Source of the DNA: an uncultured Collinsella sp.
GTDB lineage: Bacteria > Actinomycetota > Coriobacteriia > Coriobacteriales > Coriobacteriaceae
DNA: 15,712 nucleotides
Direction: 5' to 3'
Assembly (NCBI GenBank): GCA_900549245.1
Contig: URNQ01000019.1
Span: 1 to 15,712 of the forward strand
The notes beneath the pieces were generated by a model. The model did no database searches, was not told the origin of the DNA, and worked only from the letters and a program-made list of their open reading frames with translations. Shown in pieces: positions 1-6,816 of the stretch (positions are counted from its first letter, which is position 1; each line of letters starts with the position of its first letter). Made by a program: the position numbers and the translations under genes.

Positions 1-1788
1 GGAGTAGGTGAGAGCGCCATTATCGGCCCGCTGCTCGCCAGCGGCTATCGCCGTCGCGAAATCGTGCTGCACTACCTAGCGCTTCCCGCCATCGTAGGCG
101 TGGCCGCGGCGCTACTGGGCACCGCTCTCGGCGTTGCGTTCTTTACCGAGCCCATGCGCGGTCTCTACTACGGCTCGTACAGCCTGCCGCCCTTCCAGGT
201 GTACTGGAGCTGGGAGATCTTTGTGAAGTGCGCCGTGGTTCCCGCCGCCGCGCTCATCCTCATCACGCTGGTGGGCCTGCTCCGCAAAATGGGCAAGACG
301 CCGCTGGAGTTCCTTCGCCACGAGGCGAGCGGCAAATCGGGTACCAAGCGTGGCCTGCAGCTGCCGGAGCGCATGGGCTTTGTCTCGCGCTTCCGCCTGC
401 GCGTCTTCCTGCGCAACCTGGGCAACTTCGCCACGCTCTTCGTGGGCATTGCATTCGCCTCGCTGCTGCTGCTCTTTGGCCTGGCGATTTTGCCCACGAT
501 GACGCACTACGCGGACAACCTCGAGACGAGCCTGGTCGCCGAGCATCAGTACACACTCAAGGCGCCGCTGGAGCTCGAGGGCACTGCCGAGGAGCGCGAG
601 CAGTGGTCGGCGCTCGAGCGCTTGCAGTCGATTGACGGCGCGCTGCTCTCCGCCGCCCAGGATGCCGATGACGAGCTTGACGACGCGGCCGATGCGGCGC
701 AGACGGCAGCCGATGCCGCGACCGCATCTCCGTCTGCCGAGAGCCTGACTGCAGCGCAGGATGCGCTTGCTAAGGTCAAGGACAAGAAGGATGCGCTCTA
801 CGCGCGCCTTGACGATCTTGCCGATGCCCTCGGCTGCAACCGCGATGAGGCCATCGATCTGATCGACAAGGCCTCTAAGATCGACACTGACAACGACGAT
901 ATCCACCCGGTCAATACGACCGACAACGGCGCGGGCGCAATCGCGCAGGCCGAGAAATATGCCGTTTACCAGCTGCAGTACGACCGTGGCGACGGTAATG
1001 GCGAGGAGGCGATTTCCGTCTACGGCATTTCATCTCATTCGCGCTATTGGAAAGACCTCAACGTCGGCGACGCTCGCGTTGTCTTTGGCGGCGGCCTGCT
1101 CGACAAGTTTGGCTGGAGCGAGGGCCAGAAGGTCACACTCAGCGACAAGTACGAGGGTGAGCATTATTCCTTTGAGTACGCGGGCAAGGACTGTGCTTGG
1201 GGCTCCAAGTCGGACATGAACATCTATATGAGTATCGATGACTTTAACGAGCTGTTCGGCAACGACGCCGCCTACTTTAACGGCTATGTGAGCGACGAGA
1301 AGCTCGACCTCGATGCTCGTTACTTTGCCGGCGACACCACGCCCGACGACATGCGCGCCGTGGGCGACCAGTTCATCGGCATGATGAGCAAAATGATCGG
1401 CATGATGGTCGGGCTCGCGGTGTTTATCTTCCTGCTGTTTATGTACCTGCTGACCAAGGCGGTGATCGACCACAGCGCCCGTTCGATCAGCTACATGAAA
1501 GTCTTTGGCTATCGCGATAGCGAGATCTCGCATCTGTACATCCGCTCGATCACGCTGTGCGTGGCGGCGTCGCTCGTGCTGAGCCTGCCGGTCATTATTG
1601 GCTCGCTCACGGCCATCTTCCGCTCGATGCTGCTCGCCTACAACGGCAATATCGAGATCTACGTGCCCGCTTGGTCCATGGCTGCATGCGTCGGCATCGG
1701 CTTTGCGACCTACCTGGTCGTGGCGCTGCTGCACACGCGCTCTATCAAGCGCGTCAGCCTGGCCGAAGCCCTCAAGGTGCAGGAGTAG
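1..1788 (+). CDS. FtsX/MacB-family ABC transporter permease, 5' end outside window
   Basis: The reading frame is open from base 1, so the true start lies upstream; 595 codons are visible, ending at TAG 1786-1788. It is a membrane subunit of an ABC exporter of the FtsX/MacB type; an ATPase partner would be expected just upstream but is not seen. The first visible residues, including a GYRRREI stretch, match the cytoplasmic loop of FtsX domains ('ALGxxRREI'). Two membrane segments follow (about nt 70-150 and 225-285), then a second core with a segment near nt 425-505. A large extracytoplasmic part contains an Ala/Asp-rich, coiled-coil-like stretch at about nt 640-835. The C-terminal FtsX domain has three segments between nt 1380 and 1735 and ends in the typical SLAEALKVQE tail. 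The substrate cannot be told: it could be a lipid, peptide or lipoprotein exporter or a mechanotransmitter. Family assignment is firm. Confidence 0.85.
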   Translation, partial: GVGESAIIGPLLASGYRRREIVLHYLALPAIVGVAAALLGTALGVAFFTEPMRGLYYGSYSLPPFQVYWSWEIFVKCAVVPAAALILITLVGLLRKMGKTPLEFLRHEASGKSGTKRGLQLPERMGFVSRFRLRVFLRNLGNFATLFVGIAFASLLLLFGLAILPTMTHYADNLETSLVAEHQYTLKAPLELEGTAEEREQWSALERLQSIDGALLSAAQDADDELDDAADAAQTAADAATASPSAESLTAAQDALAKVKDKKDALYARLDDLADALGCNRDEAIDLIDKASKIDTDNDDIHPVNTTDNGAGAIAQAEKYAVYQLQYDRGDGNGEEAISVYGISSHSRYWKDLNVGDARVVFGGGLLDKFGWSEGQKVTLSDKYEGEHYSFEYAGKDCAWGSKSDMNIYMSIDDFNELFGNDAAYFNGYVSDEKLDLDARYFAGDTTPDDMRAVGDQFIGMMSKMIGMMVGLAVFIFLLFMYLLTKAVIDHSARSISYMKVFGYRDSEISHLYIRSITLCVAASLVLSLPVIIGSLTAIFRSMLLAYNGNIEIYVPAWSMAACVGIGFATYLVVALLHTRSIKRVSLAEALKVQE

Positions 1789-1935
1789 TCATTGGGGACG
1801 TTCTTAAACGACTAGTCGTTGGGGACAGTCTTTGCCGGATTGCCGGCTCGGCCGGGCTGGCAGGGACTGTCCCTGACGGCACTCATTTAAGTCTGTCCCC
1901 AATGAGTGCCTAAAGTCTGTCCCCAATGAGTGGCC
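1788..1935. repeat. Cluster of TTGGGGAC / GTCCCCAA inverted repeats
   Basis: Starting inside the stop codon region of the permease, two forward units (CATTGGGGAC at 1790-1799 and CGTTGGGGACAGTCTTT at 1817-1833) face two reverse units (AAGTCTGTCCCCAATGAGTG at 1889-1908 and 1913-1932). Between them lie the palindrome AACGACTAGTCGTT (1807-1820) and a perfect 7+1+7 inverted repeat CAGGGACTGTCCCTG (1861-1875). The RNA would fold into a large hairpin and may end or protect the permease transcript, although there is no clear T tract. A related copy lies at 10411-10446. The arrangement looks like a dispersed intergenic repeat family. Confidence 0.75.
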
Positions 1936-1939
1936 GTGC

Positions 1940-1970
1940 TTGACTTCAACCCCACTTCACCGGGTACCAT
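1940..1970 (+). promoter_or_regulatory. Possible sigma70-type promoter of the DUF362 gene
   Basis: TTGACT at 1940-1945 is a good -35 box. The best -10 candidate is TACCAT at 1965-1970 with a 19-nt spacer, longer than the ideal 17. It sits just after the repeat cluster and 42 nt before the ATG at 2013, as expected for this gene. The start is preceded by an AGGGG Shine-Dalgarno at 2000-2004. The -10 assignment is weak. Confidence 0.4.
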
Positions 1971-2012
1971 CCTCTATGTCTGTAACGCCATATAGACCGA
2001 GGGGATAGATCT

Positions 2013-3218
2013 ATGACCGCAACCGCACCCGCAGCACCGGCAAAGGTGTACTTCACCAACCTGCGCACGCATGCTCGCGAGAGCCAGCTCGACAAACTTA
2101 AGCGCCTCATTCGCCGCGCCGGCATTGAGCAGATCGACTTCGAGAACAAGTTTGTCGCCATCAAGATTCACTTTGGCGAGCTGGGCAACCTGAGCTTTTT
2201 GCGCCCCAACTACGCCCGCGCCGTCGCAGACGTCGTGAAGGAGCTGGGCGGCAAGCCCTTCCTCACCGACTGCAACACGCTCTACGTCGGTAGCCGCAAA
2301 AACGCGCTCGAGCACATCGATACCGCCTACCAGAACGGCTTTACCCCGTATGCCACGGGTTGCCAGATCATCATCGCCGACGGCCTCAAAGGTACCGACG
2401 AGGCGCTCGTCCCGGTCGAGGGTGGCGAGTACGTGCGCGAGGCCAAGATCGGTCAGGCGCTCATGGACGCCGACATTGTGATCAGCCTCACTCACTTTAA
2501 GGGCCATGAGCAGGCCGGCTTTGGCGGCGCCATGAAGAACCTGGGCATGGGAGGCGGCAGCCGTGCCGGCAAGATGGAGCAGCATGCCGCCGGCAAGCCG
2601 AACGTCGCGACCGAGCACTGCGTTGGCTGCCGTGCCTGCGAAAAGATCTGCGCGCATAACGCCATCTCGTTTGACGACACCCGCGAGCGCGAGCTTGCCA
2701 ACGGTAACACCCGCACGGTTCACGTGGCTGCCATCGACCACGATCGCTGCGTGGGCTGCGGCCGCTGCATTGCGGCATGCAACCAGGACTGCATCAAGCC
2801 CGGCTATGACGCTGCGGCCGATGTGCTCAACTGCAAGATCGCCGAGTACACCAAGGCCGTTGTCGACGGCCGCCCGAGCTTCCATATCTCGCTTGCCATG
2901 GATATCAGCCCCAACTGCGATTGCCATCCCGAAAACGACACGCCTATCGTCAACGATATCGGCATGTTCGCGAGCTTCGACCCGGTCGCCATCGACCAGG
3001 CCTGCGCCGATGCCGTCATGGCATCCGAGCCGCTGCCCAACACCGAGCTCACCGATAGCGCGGCCAAGATGGAGCATAAGCACGAGCATCTGGAGGGCGA
3101 GCAGGCCAAGGACCCCTTCTGCATCACACATCCCGACACCGACTGGCGCGCGTGCATCGCGCACGCCGAGAAGATCGGCCTGGGCACGAGCAAGTACGAG
3201 CTCATCGAGGTCAAATAG
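2013..3218 (+). CDS. DUF362 domain protein with two 4Fe-4S cluster motifs
   Basis: A 401-residue soluble protein without signal peptide. Residues about 10-195 match DUF362, including the KIHFGE stretch near residue 51 and the GMGGGSRAGKMEQH stretch near residue 180. Two ferredoxin motifs follow: Cys203/206/209/213 and Cys246/249/252/256, both CxxCxxCxxxC, so two [4Fe-4S] clusters are expected. The DUF362 fold continues after them, so the clusters are inserted in the domain. DUF362 ferredoxins are presumed electron-transfer or redox proteins of anaerobes; the partner is unknown and no redox enzyme is next to it. ATG 2013 is chosen because AGGGG at 2000-2004 is 8 nt upstream. The gene appears monocistronic, with its own promoter candidate and a strong terminator at 3266-3304. 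The C-terminal part is His/Glu-rich (KHEHLEGE), which is unremarkable but could bind metal. Confidence 0.9.
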   Translation: MTATAPAAPAKVYFTNLRTHARESQLDKLKRLIRRAGIEQIDFENKFVAIKIHFGELGNLSFLRPNYARAVADVVKELGGKPFLTDCNTLYVGSRKNALEHIDTAYQNGFTPYATGCQIIIADGLKGTDEALVPVEGGEYVREAKIGQALMDADIVISLTHFKGHEQAGFGGAMKNLGMGGGSRAGKMEQHAAGKPNVATEHCVGCRACEKICAHNAISFDDTRERELANGNTRTVHVAAIDHDRCVGCGRCIAACNQDCIKPGYDAAADVLNCKIAEYTKAVVDGRPSFHISLAMDISPNCDCHPENDTPIVNDIGMFASFDPVAIDQACADAVMASEPLPNTELTDSAAKMEHKHEHLEGEQAKDPFCITHPDTDWRACIAHAEKIGLGTSKYELIEVK

Positions 3219-3265
3219 CGCCTAGCTATTGGACATATCAAGCGCTTTTGTAGCGCAACGTTAGC

Positions 3266-3304
3266 AAAAACCGCCCGTGGGCACAGCGTCCACGGGCGGT
3301 TTTT
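3266..3304 (+). terminator. Strong intrinsic terminator, usable in both directions
   Basis: AAAAACCGCCCGTGG (3266-3280) pairs perfectly with CCACGGGCGGTTTTT (3290-3304) around a 9-nt loop, giving a 15-bp stem with a T run on the plus strand and, by symmetry, on the minus strand. It lies 47 nt after the DUF362 stop and downstream of the convergent hydrolase gene, so it can serve both. Confidence 0.93.
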
Positions 3305-3432
3305 CGGAAGTGCGGTGAAAAATCGAATACCGCCGACCACAAACCGATTTTTGGCAACAAAACCCCTGATAAATTGTTGGTAAAACTGTGGTCTGGTCGG
3401 GCTCCGCGCGATTTTCCCCGCACTTCCGAAAA
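3301..3432. repeat. 132-bp element with perfect 15-bp terminal inverted repeats
   Basis: TTTTCGGAAGTGCGG at 3301-3315 is the exact reverse complement of CCGCACTTCCGAAAA at 3418-3432. Complementarity continues inward imperfectly: AAATCG (3320-3325) with CGATTTT (3409-3415), CCGACCAC (3333-3340) with GTGGTCTGGTCGG (3388-3400), and CAACAA (3355-3360) with TTGTTG (3374-3379). The whole element can fold as one long imperfect hairpin. It begins in the T tail of the terminator and has no coding potential. It could be a small non-autonomous repeat or a structured 3' RNA element; which cannot be told from one copy. Confidence 0.65.
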
Positions 3433-3469
3433 CGGGGGGTCAGATAGACCAGTAAACCGTACTATTTGC

Positions 3470-4435
3470 CTAAAAATTCTCGTCGAGGAAGTTGTCGACC
3501 GTGTTCCAGTAAAGCTCTGGGTCAACTTGCGCACTCTTGGCGTGGGTGGCGCCATGGATGGTGAGCTTTTGTTTGACTTTGCTGGCGCATGCGTCGTAGT
3601 TTTGGTCGAGCATGCTGTACGGTACAAAGGTGTCCTGGTCGCCGTGGATAAACAGCATGGGAACTGTCGCGCGCTTGAGCTGTTCCACGCTGCTCGCCTT
3701 ATGAAAGTCGTAGCCTGCGCGCACGTTGCACACTAAGTTTGCTACATCGAGCAAGGGAAAGCTGGGCAGGCCGAACACGTCCTTGAGCTGCAGGGAAAAC
3801 TCGTCCCAAACACTCGTATAACCGCAGTCCTCGATAATGCATTTCACGTTTGCGGGCAGAGACTCCCCCGCGACGTTCATGGCGGTCGCCGCGCCCATCG
3901 ATTCGCCAAAGACCAGGATGCGCGCCTCGGGGTCAGCTTGAACGATTCGCTCGATCCATGCGACGATGTCGAGGCGCTCGGGCCAGCCCATGCCGATATA
4001 GTCGCCGCCGGAGCGCTCGTGGGCACGGGCGGCGGGCGCGAGCACGTTCATGCCGCGGTCGTGGAATCGCTTGACGTATCGGGCCATACCGATGGGCTCG
4101 TTGGTGTATCCGTGTAGGCAGACAGCGTAATTGTGTGTGGTCTCTGGGGCGGCAAAATACCAAGCGGCAAGCTCAGTTCCGTCATCCGCGGTGAGGCTGC
4201 TGCTCTCGCAGTTTTCCTTAAACCACGCCCGCGCTTCGGTCTCCTCGGCGTCAATCTGCTCGCCCTTTTCGGCGTTCTTGCCGTCCTGCATCATCTTCAT
4301 GGTGTACGGCGCTTGGGGATTCAGGGCAAAGTCGAACAAGAAGTTGCCGGCAAACCCCAGCAGTGCGACAACGAGCACCAGCGCAACGATGCCGGCTATC
4401 TTGAGCTTTCGATGGGAACGTGCGTTTTGAGACAT
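3470..4435 (-). CDS. Membrane-anchored alpha/beta hydrolase (S33/BAAT-like)
   Basis: A 321-residue protein with a basic N-terminus and one membrane segment at residues 12-36, so the hydrolase domain probably faces outward. The fold shows the HGYTNEP oxyanion strand-turn (His108), the nucleophile elbow G-E-Ser179-M-G, an acid in HGDQD (Asp268, with Asp266 an alternative) and a catalytic His298 in HGATH. These fit the family of serine hydrolases annotated as alpha/beta hydrolase, DUF1749 or serine aminopeptidase-like; the natural substrate (ester, lipid or peptide) is unknown. ATG 4435 is chosen because a TAGGAAAG Shine-Dalgarno (plus-strand 4443-4450) precedes it. The gene stands alone, divergent from the HlyIII gene and convergent with the DUF362 gene. 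Its upstream region holds a good promoter with two operator-like palindromes, so expression is probably repressor-controlled. Confidence 0.88.
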   Translation of the reverse strand: MSQNARSHRKLKIAGIVALVLVVALLGFAGNFLFDFALNPQAPYTMKMMQDGKNAEKGEQIDAEETEARAWFKENCESSSLTADDGTELAAWYFAAPETTHNYAVCLHGYTNEPIGMARYVKRFHDRGMNVLAPAARAHERSGGDYIGMGWPERLDIVAWIERIVQADPEARILVFGESMGAATAMNVAGESLPANVKCIIEDCGYTSVWDEFSLQLKDVFGLPSFPLLDVANLVCNVRAGYDFHKASSVEQLKRATVPMLFIHGDQDTFVPYSMLDQNYDACASKVKQKLTIHGATHAKSAQVDPELYWNTVDNFLDENF

Positions 4436-4453
4436 AAGAGGCTTTCCTATAAG

Positions 4454-4471
4454 ATGTTAATACATCAACAT
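4454..4471. promoter_or_regulatory. Operator-like palindrome, site 1
   Basis: ATGTTAATACATCAACAT is an 18-bp near-palindrome with core GTTAATACATCAAC. It matches site 2 (4501-4514) at 11 of 14 core positions and both approximate the perfect palindrome GTTGATGCATCAAC. It lies just downstream of the predicted start of transcription of the hydrolase gene. Such sites fit MarR- or GntR-size dimeric repressors, but the regulator is not in this window. Confidence 0.65.
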
Positions 4472-4484
4472 TTAATGCAAGCGC

Positions 4485-4513
4485 ATTATGGACGTTCGCC
4501 GTTGATGCGTCAA
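4485..4513 (-). promoter_or_regulatory. Promoter of the alpha/beta hydrolase gene
   Basis: Reading the minus strand, TTGACG (plus-strand 4508-4513) and CATAAT (plus-strand 4485-4490) are separated by exactly 17 nt, a near-consensus sigma70-type promoter. Transcription would start near 4478, about 43 nt before the start codon. The -35 box is inside operator-like site 2, and site 1 covers roughly +7 to +24. Confidence 0.75.
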
Positions 4514-4514
4514 C
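4501..4514. promoter_or_regulatory. Operator-like palindrome, site 2 over the -35 box
   Basis: GTTGATGCGTCAAC is a 14-bp inverted repeat overlapping the -35 hexamer of the hydrolase promoter. Its centre is 45 bp from that of site 1. A bound repressor would block RNA polymerase directly. Confidence 0.65.
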
Positions 4515-4580
4515 AGGCAAAGAATGGGTAAACAAAGGGTCACGTATGGTGCAAATTTCGCACGTACCTAGACGCTTTGA

Positions 4581-4586
4581 TATAGT
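4581..4586 (+). promoter_or_regulatory. Candidate -10 box of the HlyIII gene
   Basis: TATAGT is a good -10 hexamer 35 nt before the ATG at 4622; the upstream -35 candidate TTCGCA (4557-4562, 18-nt spacer) is poor. The following GGAGG at 4606-4610 is the Shine-Dalgarno. Supported mainly by position. Confidence 0.45.
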
Positions 4587-4621
4587 GTTGAGAACTCTTT
4601 ACGTTGGAGGATGTAACCGGC

Positions 4622-5305
4622 ATGTCCGATTCGAGCGACAGTTCTAAGCCGCGACCCAAGACCGCGGCCGTTCCACACTACACGGTGGGTGAGGAGATCA
4701 TGAACTCCGTCACCCATGGTGTCGGCTGCCTGCTGGGTATCGCGGGCCTGGTGCTCCTGATCGTGTTCGCTGCCCTGCGCGGCGGAGGCCCGGCCCACAT
4801 GGCCGCGGCGATTGTCTATGGCGTCAGCATTATCCTCGAATACCTAGCCTCCACGCTCTACCATGCGATTCAGCCCGCGGGCGCCAAGCGCGTGTTCCGC
4901 ATTATCGACCACAGCTGTATCTATCTGCTCATTGCTGGCAGCTATACGCCGTTTTGCCTCATCACGCTTGCAAACGACGGTGGTCCCGTGCTGTTTTTTG
5001 CCGTATGGGCCATCGCCATCGTCGGGATCGCCCTCGAGTGTTTTTTGCGCGAGCGCCAGCCGCATTGGGTAAGCGGCCTGGTCTATCTGCTGATGGGCTG
5101 GCTCGTCGTCTTTAAGCTGCCCGACCTGGTGGCACTGCTCAACCCCGTGGCACTTGCCCTGCTCGCTGTTGGCGGCGTGTGCTACACCGTGGGCGTGCCG
5201 TTCTACATCGCCAAAAACGTGCGCTATCTGCATAGTGTGTTTCACTTGTGGGTGCTCGCCGGCAGTATCTTCCAGTTCATGGCGGTGATCCTCTTCGTAA
5301 TCTAG
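4622..5305 (+). CDS. Hemolysin III family integral membrane protein (PAQR-like)
   Basis: A 227-residue protein with seven predicted membrane segments. It carries the family signatures: GEEIMNSVTHGVG (residues 23-35, His32), STLYH (His81), DHSCIYLLIAGSYTPF (from Asp96) and the C-terminal HSVFH pair (His204, His208). In the related PAQR receptors the equivalent of His81 and the two C-terminal histidines bind zinc. Bacterial members (HlyIII, YqfA/TrhA) are linked to membrane energetics and lipid homeostasis; the haemolysin name is historical and does not show toxicity. An in-frame TTG at 4604 would add six residues, but it overlaps the GGAGG at 4606-4610, so ATG 4622 with an 11-nt spacer is preferred. 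The next gene starts 113 nt downstream and no terminator lies between. Confidence 0.92.
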   Translation: MSDSSDSSKPRPKTAAVPHYTVGEEIMNSVTHGVGCLLGIAGLVLLIVFAALRGGGPAHMAAAIVYGVSIILEYLASTLYHAIQPAGAKRVFRIIDHSCIYLLIAGSYTPFCLITLANDGGPVLFFAVWAIAIVGIALECFLRERQPHWVSGLVYLLMGWLVVFKLPDLVALLNPVALALLAVGGVCYTVGVPFYIAKNVRYLHSVFHLWVLAGSIFQFMAVILFVI

Positions 5306-5418
5306 CGATCGCGCCTGCGCCCACGGCCCCGCTCGCACGGGCGACCGGCACAATTGCCCTATCCGTCATCAACGTTTTGACCTGACGTCCCGAATCTTGG
5401 AGGTTCGAGAAACTCCCG

Positions 5419-6792
5419 ATGGACATAACCATCTCCCTTATCACTACCCTCGTTTTGACCCTCATCAACGGCTACTTCTCTATGTCCGAGATGGCGCTCA
5501 CTACGGCCAAGCGCGCCGTGCTGGAGCACGAGGCCGAGGAAGGCGACAAGCGCGCCGAGCGTGCCATTAAGCTGGCTGCCGACTCCGACCAGCTGCTCGC
5601 CACCATCCAGGTCGCCATCACGCTCGTGGGCTTTGCCTCGTCCGCCGTTGCCTCGACGAGCCTGTCCGACCCGCTCGCCACGTGGCTCATGAGCTTTGGC
5701 ATCGCGCCGCTCTCCGCCATCGCGCGTGGCCTGGCGCCGGTCATCATCACTGTCGCGGTCGCCTTCGTGTCCATCGTGATCGGCGAGCTTGTGCCCAAGC
5801 GCATCGGCCTGGCCAATGCCGAGGGCGTGTCCAAGCAGGTCGTGGGACCGCTTTCCGTGTTCCAAAAGATTGCCCGTCCGCTCGTGTGGCTGACTGGCGC
5901 TTGCTCCGATGGCCTGGCCCGCATCCTGCGCATCAAGAGTGCCGACGACCGTCAGAACGTCTCGGAAGAAGAGATCAAGTACATGGTCTCGGAGCAGGAC
6001 GACCTGCTCGACGAGGAAAAGCGTATGATCCACGAGATCTTCGATCTGGGCGACACCGTTGCCCGCGAGGTCATGGTGCCGCGCGTGGACACCACCATGT
6101 GCGAGGACGACGAGACGGTCGCCGACGTGTTGTCCACCATGCGCCAGACCGGCTTCAGCCGCATCCCCGTCTATCACGAGGACCCCGACAACGTCGCGGG
6201 CATCGCGCACATCAAGGACCTGATCCAGCCCGCGCTCGACGGTAAGGGCGACCAGCCCATCGCCGGCTTTTTGCGCGACGCCACCTTTGTGCCCGACACC
6301 AAGGACATCCTGCCGCTGCTGTCCGAGATGCAGACCTCGCACGACCAGATCGTGGTGGTCGTGGACGAGTACGGCGGCACGGCCGGCATCATCACCATCG
6401 AGGACATCGTCGAGGAGATCGTCGGCGAGATCGAGGACGAGTTCGACCCCGACAACAAGTACCTCACGCGCCTTTCGCGCCGCGAGTGGCTCGTCGATGG
6501 GCGTTTTTCGTGCGATGACGCGATTGAGCTTGGTTGGCCGCTCGAGGAAAGCGATGATTATGAGACCATCGCCGGCTGGATTTTGGAGCTTTGCGACTCG
6601 GTGCCCGACATCGGAGAGGTGTTTGAGGTCGCGGGGTACAAGTTTAAAGTGCAGTCGATGCGTGGCCAGCGCATCTCGCTCATTCGCGTGATCGCTCCGG
6701 CCGAAACCGATAAGAAGGATTCCGAGTCTTCGGTAGACGAGCCGACGACGTCGGGTGCGGGTTCCGCGAATCCGCACGACGGCGACGAGTAG
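5419..6792 (+). CDS. CNNM/DUF21-CBS-CorC family membrane protein
   Basis: A 457-residue protein with the standard three-part layout. Residues 1-190 form a DUF21/CNNM membrane domain, with the FSMSEMAL motif in the first helix and GELVPKR before the last one. A CBS pair spans about 217-340, beginning at EVMVPRVD and containing FSRIPVYHED and YGGTAGIITIED. A CorC_HlyC domain lies at about 350-435. The tail is acidic and Ser-rich. CNNM/CorC proteins are implicated in Mg2+ (or other divalent cation) export or resistance, with the CBS pair sensing Mg-ATP; older annotation calls them hemolysin-like. ATG 5419 fits the family N-terminus. The only Shine-Dalgarno (GGAGG, 5399-5403) is 15 nt away and can pair with ACTCC just before the start, an unusual arrangement. 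The following gene starts 24 nt downstream, so the two are likely co-transcribed. Confidence 0.92.
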   Translation: MDITISLITTLVLTLINGYFSMSEMALTTAKRAVLEHEAEEGDKRAERAIKLAADSDQLLATIQVAITLVGFASSAVASTSLSDPLATWLMSFGIAPLSAIARGLAPVIITVAVAFVSIVIGELVPKRIGLANAEGVSKQVVGPLSVFQKIARPLVWLTGACSDGLARILRIKSADDRQNVSEEEIKYMVSEQDDLLDEEKRMIHEIFDLGDTVAREVMVPRVDTTMCEDDETVADVLSTMRQTGFSRIPVYHEDPDNVAGIAHIKDLIQPALDGKGDQPIAGFLRDATFVPDTKDILPLLSEMQTSHDQIVVVVDEYGGTAGIITIEDIVEEIVGEIEDEFDPDNKYLTRLSRREWLVDGRFSCDDAIELGWPLEESDDYETIAGWILELCDSVPDIGEVFEVAGYKFKVQSMRGQRISLIRVIAPAETDKKDSESSVDEPTTSGAGSANPHDGDE

Positions 6793-6816
6793 GACAAGGA
6801 AGAGTAGGGGAGAGTT

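Noticed and set aside
1974..3164. Minus-strand open frame of 396 codons
   Set aside because: Antisense shadow of the DUF362 gene, whose ferredoxin motifs fix the coding strand.
3374..3736. Plus-strand 120-codon frame
   Set aside because: Lies in the inverted-repeat element and opposite the 3' end of the hydrolase gene; no family likeness.
4604..4621. TTG start adding six residues to HlyIII
   Set aside because: It overlaps the GGAGG that serves ATG 4622.
5377..5405. TTGACC as -35 of a CNNM-gene promoter
   Set aside because: No -10-like hexamer occurs at the right distance; the region 17 nt downstream is the Shine-Dalgarno.
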